Below are positions 60,947 to 64,000 of a stretch of 64,000 nucleotides of DNA, piece after piece. The position numbers were made by a program, and so were the translations under genes. Origin of the DNA: Paenibacillus sp. LHD-117. GTDB lineage: Bacteria > Bacillota > Bacilli > Paenibacillales > Paenibacillaceae. The notes below the pieces were generated by a model. The model was not told the origin of the DNA, searched no databases, and saw only the letters and a list, made by a program, of their open reading frames with translations. The stretch covers positions 1-64,000 of the forward strand of contig NZ_JAVFVT010000018.1 in the NCBI RefSeq assembly GCF_030929555.1, in the 5' to 3' direction. Each line of letters starts with the position of its first letter. The stretch's first letter is position 1.

Positions 60947-62713
60947 ATGGCATTGGACGGTATCGTAACTCGCGCGCTCGTGCACGATCTGCAGCGCTGC
61001 GTAGGCGCACGCATTCATAAAATCCACCAACCGACGGAGCATGAGCTCGTCATCGCGATCCGTGGAGGCGGATTCGGCGGCAAGCTGCTGCTCTCCGCGA
61101 ACCCGACTTACCCGCGCGTCCATTGGACAACCGCGAGCTATCTTAATCCGCTGGAAGCGCCGATGTTCTGCATGCTGCTCCGCAAGCATTGCGAAAGCGG
61201 CGTCATCGAGGCCGTGCGCCAGGTTGGCAACGAGCGCATCATTCATATCGACGTCAGGCACCGGGACGAACTCGGCGACCTGTCCAGCAAACGAATCATT
61301 ATCGAAATCATGGGGCGGCACAGCAACATCATTCTAATGGACCCATCGACGGGTCTCATCCATGACGGCATCCATCATGTAACGCCCGCCATCAGCGCGT
61401 ATCGGATCGTCATGCCGGGGAGCGCCTATACGTCGCCTCCGGACCAGAACAAAGAAGATCCGCTCGAGGTTCGGGACGAAAGCCGTTTCGAATCGTTGAT
61501 GTCCGCCGCGGCCGGAGAGGAAGATACGATCGCTAACGACGCCAAAACGTTGGTCGCCGCGTTTAGCGGGCTCAGCCCCCTGCTCGCCAAAGAGATCGTT
61601 TTTCGTTCCAGGCAGGGACAGGCTTCGGCTTCGGATACAAGCGGCAGCGCGTTATGGGACAGCTTCCGCGAGGTGATGGATCAGGTTCGCGACCATCGTT
61701 ACGAACCGGTGATCTCGACCGACGCGGAGACGGGCAAAGCCAGCTTCTCCATCCTGCCGCTCACCCATATCCATGGAGCGATGGCTAGCTTCGAGAACGC
61801 AAGCGACTGCCTGGAAGCATTCTACGGCGATAAAGCGGAGCGCGACACGGTGAAGCAGCGCGCGGCGGACCTCATCCGGTTCGTGCAGAACGAGAAGGCG
61901 AAGAACGCAGTCAAAATCAAAAAGCTCGAAGAAACGCTTCAGGTCGCGAAAGACGCGGAGAAGTACAGGGTGCTGGGCGAATTGCTCACAGCCTACATGC
62001 ATCAAATTAAACGCGGGGATACTTCGGTCGCGTTGGTTAATTTCTACGATGAGGAAGCAGCAGAAGTGACGATCGAGCTGGATCCGCAGCTGAATCCTTC
62101 CGAGAACGCGCAGCGGTACTTCCGTCGGTACACGAAACATCGCAACAGCTTGTCGATCGTGGGGGAGCAGATGGACATCGCGGCGGAGGAAATCCGTTAT
62201 TTCGAATCGCTCTTGCAGCAACTGGACAATGCGTCCTTGGCGGATATCGAGGAAATTCGGGATGAGCTCGTGCAGCAGGGTTATATGAGGGAACGCAACA
62301 AAAGAGGTCCGAAGCGGAAAAAACCTGCCCGCCCTTCCTTGCTCTGTTACACATCTTCGGAAGGCGTCCAGGTTTATGTGGGCAAAAACAATACGCAAAA
62401 CGAATATTTGACGAACCGCTTGGCGGCTCCGTCCGATACTTGGCTCCATACGAAGGACATACCCGGATCGCATGTCGTCATTCGCGGAGGCGATTTCGGC
62501 GACGCGACGCTGGAGGAAGCCGCCATGCTGGCGGCTCATTATAGCCAAGCGAAACAATCCAGCATGGTACCGGTCGATTATACGTATATCCGGCATGTCC
62601 GCAAGCCTAGCGGCGCCAAACCGGGCTTCGTCATCTACGACAACCAGAAGACGTTGTTCATTACGCCGGACGAGCAGCGGATGAAGTCGCTTGCTTCGGA
62701 AGTCAAATCATAA
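60947..62713 (+). CDS. rqcH: NFACT-family ribosome rescue protein RqcH (YloA)
   Basis: The 588-residue protein has the NFACT layout: an N-terminal NFACT-N domain with MALDGIVTRALVHDL, a middle coiled-coil (about 290-400), and the C-terminal NFACT-R/RBD with TSSEGVQVYVGKNNTQNEYLT and TWLHTKDIPGSHVVIRGG (about 490-520). RqcH recruits tRNA-Ala to stalled 50S subunits and adds alanine tails. ATG 60947 is used because GAGAGGT lies about 11 nt upstream and the domain begins there. It is convergent with the PHP gene and divergent from yloB. Confidence 0.94.
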   Translation: MALDGIVTRALVHDLQRCVGARIHKIHQPTEHELVIAIRGGGFGGKLLLSANPTYPRVHWTTASYLNPLEAPMFCMLLRKHCESGVIEAVRQVGNERIIHIDVRHRDELGDLSSKRIIIEIMGRHSNIILMDPSTGLIHDGIHHVTPAISAYRIVMPGSAYTSPPDQNKEDPLEVRDESRFESLMSAAAGEEDTIANDAKTLVAAFSGLSPLLAKEIVFRSRQGQASASDTSGSALWDSFREVMDQVRDHRYEPVISTDAETGKASFSILPLTHIHGAMASFENASDCLEAFYGDKAERDTVKQRAADLIRFVQNEKAKNAVKIKKLEETLQVAKDAEKYRVLGELLTAYMHQIKRGDTSVALVNFYDEEAAEVTIELDPQLNPSENAQRYFRRYTKHRNSLSIVGEQMDIAAEEIRYFESLLQQLDNASLADIEEIRDELVQQGYMRERNKRGPKRKKPARPSLLCYTSSEGVQVYVGKNNTQNEYLTNRLAAPSDTWLHTKDIPGSHVVIRGGDFGDATLEEAAMLAAHYSQAKQSSMVPVDYTYIRHVRKPSGAKPGFVIYDNQKTLFITPDEQRMKSLASEVKS

Positions 62714-62738
62714 GAAACGTACGAATTACGCGTTTCTT
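62712..62738. terminator. Hairpin between convergent rqcH and PHP genes
   Basis: AAGAAACG (62712-62719) pairs with CGTTTCTT (62731-62738). The stem includes the TAA of rqcH, and the TAA of the PHP gene lies in its loop. T-runs are broken, so the role is tentative. Confidence 0.5.
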
Positions 62739-63598
62739 CTTGACCTCATGAGGTCAAGCACGGCAGACGCCGGCACGGTACGGCTTCCAAGCTCACCATG
62801 ATAGCCGACTCCTTGCCTCTCTCCATGATAATCCGAACCGCCCGTCGCCACGATTCCGTGCCGGCGGGCGATTTCGTTATAACGCTCCTCCTCGGCAAAG
62901 CCGTGATCGGGATGATAGACCTCGATGCCGTCCGCGCCCGAGCGAATAAGCTCCTCGACCAGCCCGTCCTTCCCATATAAGCCGGGATGCGCGATGACGC
63001 TGACGCCTCCAGCATCTTTGATCCAGCCGATCGCCTCGGCCGGGTGAACCCTCGGCAGTTCGACGTAGGCCGCGGCGCCCGAAGCCAAATACTTGTCGAA
63101 GGCTTCGGCCATCGTGGTGACGACGCCTTGCCGGATCAACGCTTCCGCAATGTGGGGGCGGCCGATGCTTTTTCCTTTGCCCCCCGCTTCCGTTTGCTTC
63201 GCCGATGCCACAGCCAGCACATCCTCCCATTCGATAGGGATGCCGAGCGACTGCAGCTTGTGCACGATGAGTGTGTTGCGATTCGCCCTTACGCCGCGCA
63301 GGCTCTCGAGCCGCTGCTGCCATAACCCGTCGGCGTTGTCGGTGTAGTAACCGAGCACATGTATATCCGTGCCATCGGCATAGGAGCTGATCTCAACGCC
63401 CGGCACGACGGTCATGCCGATTCGTTCGCCTTCCCGCAACGCCTCTTCGACGCCCGTTACCGTATCGTGATCCGTTATCGCGACAGCTTGAAGCCCTGCG
63501 GCAAACGCCTTGCGCACGACTTCTGCGGGGGCATACATGCCGTCCGAAGCGGTCGTGTGCGCGTGCAAATCCGCTCGTCCGTCCGTTGCTAGAGCCAT
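62726..63598 (-). CDS. PHP-domain phosphoesterase (RNase AM/3',5'-bisphosphate phosphatase type)
   Basis: The 290-residue protein has an N-terminal PHP domain with DLHAHTTASDGMYAP (metal ligands His and Asp) and AITDHDTVTG (about 36-45), and the later VIAHPGLYG and SDYHGER motifs with the remaining metal ligands. Its length and pattern fit the YciV-type 3',5'-nucleotide bisphosphatase/5'-exoribonuclease (RNase AM) group. It should degrade short RNAs or nucleotide bisphosphates. Its start overlaps the end of the LysR-type regulator gene by 10 nt, so the two genes are on the same strand and may be co-transcribed. Confidence 0.85.
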   Translation of the reverse strand: MALATDGRADLHAHTTASDGMYAPAEVVRKAFAAGLQAVAITDHDTVTGVEEALREGERIGMTVVPGVEISSYADGTDIHVLGYYTDNADGLWQQRLESLRGVRANRNTLIVHKLQSLGIPIEWEDVLAVASAKQTEAGGKGKSIGRPHIAEALIRQGVVTTMAEAFDKYLASGAAAYVELPRVHPAEAIGWIKDAGGVSVIAHPGLYGKDGLVEELIRSGADGIEVYHPDHGFAEEERYNEIARRHGIVATGGSDYHGERQGVGYHGELGSRTVPASAVLDLMRSRRNA

Positions 63599-64000
63599 TG
63601 TTTCAGATCCCTCTCTCTTAGGAAGGTCAAGAACGTAACCGCGGAGATTGGCAGCAGCGCCGACTTCAGATAGATCGAATAAAACTGGCGGTGAAATTTC
63701 GCGTCGGTCAGATTCACCGTTTTGACAAGCCCAAGTGCGATCTCGTGTTTCACCGAGGACGAAGATAGAATCGAGATGCCAAGACCCGCTTCCACGGCCG
63801 ACTTGACGGCTCCGGTGCTGCCCAGTTCCATGACGATCTTCATCGAAGCCGGATCGATTTGTTTGTTCCGCAGCTGTTCTTCCATGACCAGCCTCGTCCC
63901 AGAACCTTGCTCCCTAAGCACGAAGGCAAATTGAAGCGCATCCTCAAGCGACACCTCTTCCGCCTCCGCCAGCGGATGGTCCCGGCGTACGACCAGCACC
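63589..64000 (-). CDS. LysR-type regulator, C-terminal part (cut by window end)
   Basis: The ~136 visible residues form the C-terminal half of a LysR effector-binding domain: RRDHPLAEAEEVSLEDALQFAFVLREQGSGTRLVMEEQL and a later TGAVKSAVEAGLGISILS strand-helix are the classic substrate-binding pattern. The DNA-binding helix-turn-helix and the 5' end lie beyond base 64000. Its stop overlaps the PHP gene start by 10 nt. The regulated gene cannot be told here; LysR genes often control a divergent neighbour, which would lie outside the window. Confidence 0.88.
   Translation of the reverse strand, partial: VLVVRRDHPLAEAEEVSLEDALQFAFVLREQGSGTRLVMEEQLRNKQIDPASMKIVMELGSTGAVKSAVEAGLGISILSSSSVKHEIALGLVKTVNLTDAKFHRQFYSIYLKSALLPISAVTFLTFLRERDLKQWL

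Overview
The window looks like chromosomal DNA of a spore-forming Bacillota of the Paenibacillaceae type (Paenibacillus/Cohnella-like). The reasons are the mostly GC-rich coding sequence, strong AGGAGG-type ribosome binding sites with frequent TTG/GTG starts, spore genes (a ger operon, spoVM, spoVIF) and a near-complete copy of the Bacillus subtilis ylo region (rqcH-yloB ... remA-gmk-rpoZ-coaBC-priA-def-fmt-rsmB-rlmN-prpC-prkC-rsgA-rpe-spoVM-rpmB-yloU-fakA ... recG). The genus is an inference.

Layout. 1-640: 5' end of a 16S rRNA gene on the minus strand with its leader and two tandem promoters. 0.65-5.6 kb: small accessory genes (Dabb barrel, acetamidase/formamidase, nucleotidyltransferase, two DinB proteins and a decayed third, a VOC protein, a lipoprotein). 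5.7-10.8 kb: one minus-strand operon of two paralogous serine beta-lactamase-like hydrolases followed by two ABC-2 permeases and an ATPase. 10.8-12.3 kb: an AT-rich patch with two unknown genes and a possible gene remnant. 12.3-15.3 kb: a lipoprotein, a zinc-ribbon protein and two peptidoglycan hydrolases. 15.4-19.5 kb: a TPP-riboswitch operon for uptake of a thiamine precursor (ThiY-like binding protein, thiamine-binding protein, permease, ATPase) ending in a TatD hydrolase. 19.5-23.5 kb: a spore germinant receptor operon in the order gerA-gerC-gerB, divergent from a TPR glycosyltransferase. 24.7-27.2 kb: a lipoprotein phosphatase and an endonuclease/exonuclease/phosphatase-family enzyme. 27.3-31.4 kb: DNA-damage genes (UvrX-type polymerase with LexA-like sites, YolD, SRAP) around a DUF2515 gene. 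31.4-33.7 kb: a stalk-domain protein and spoVIF. 33.7-62.7 kb: the ylo-type housekeeping block for DNA repair and replication restart, fatty acid kinase, ribosome assembly and rescue, Ser/Thr phosphorylation, translation initiation, CoA, one-carbon and lysine/cell-wall precursor metabolism and calcium transport. 62.7-64 kb: a PHP phosphoesterase and the 3' part of a LysR regulator cut by the window end.

Unexplained structure. (1) Two intergenic elements of exactly 184 bp (13500-13683 and 33033-33216), each with four related units spaced 50 bp apart in the arrangement ++--, each lying just downstream of an intrinsic terminator. (2) A second repeat of about 85 bp carrying a 17-bp hairpin, present at 39567-39653 and inverted at 54921-55002. 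(3) A perfect 8+8 bp palindrome at the predicted start of the thi transcript, ahead of its riboswitch. No CRISPR array, transposase or prophage structural gene was seen.
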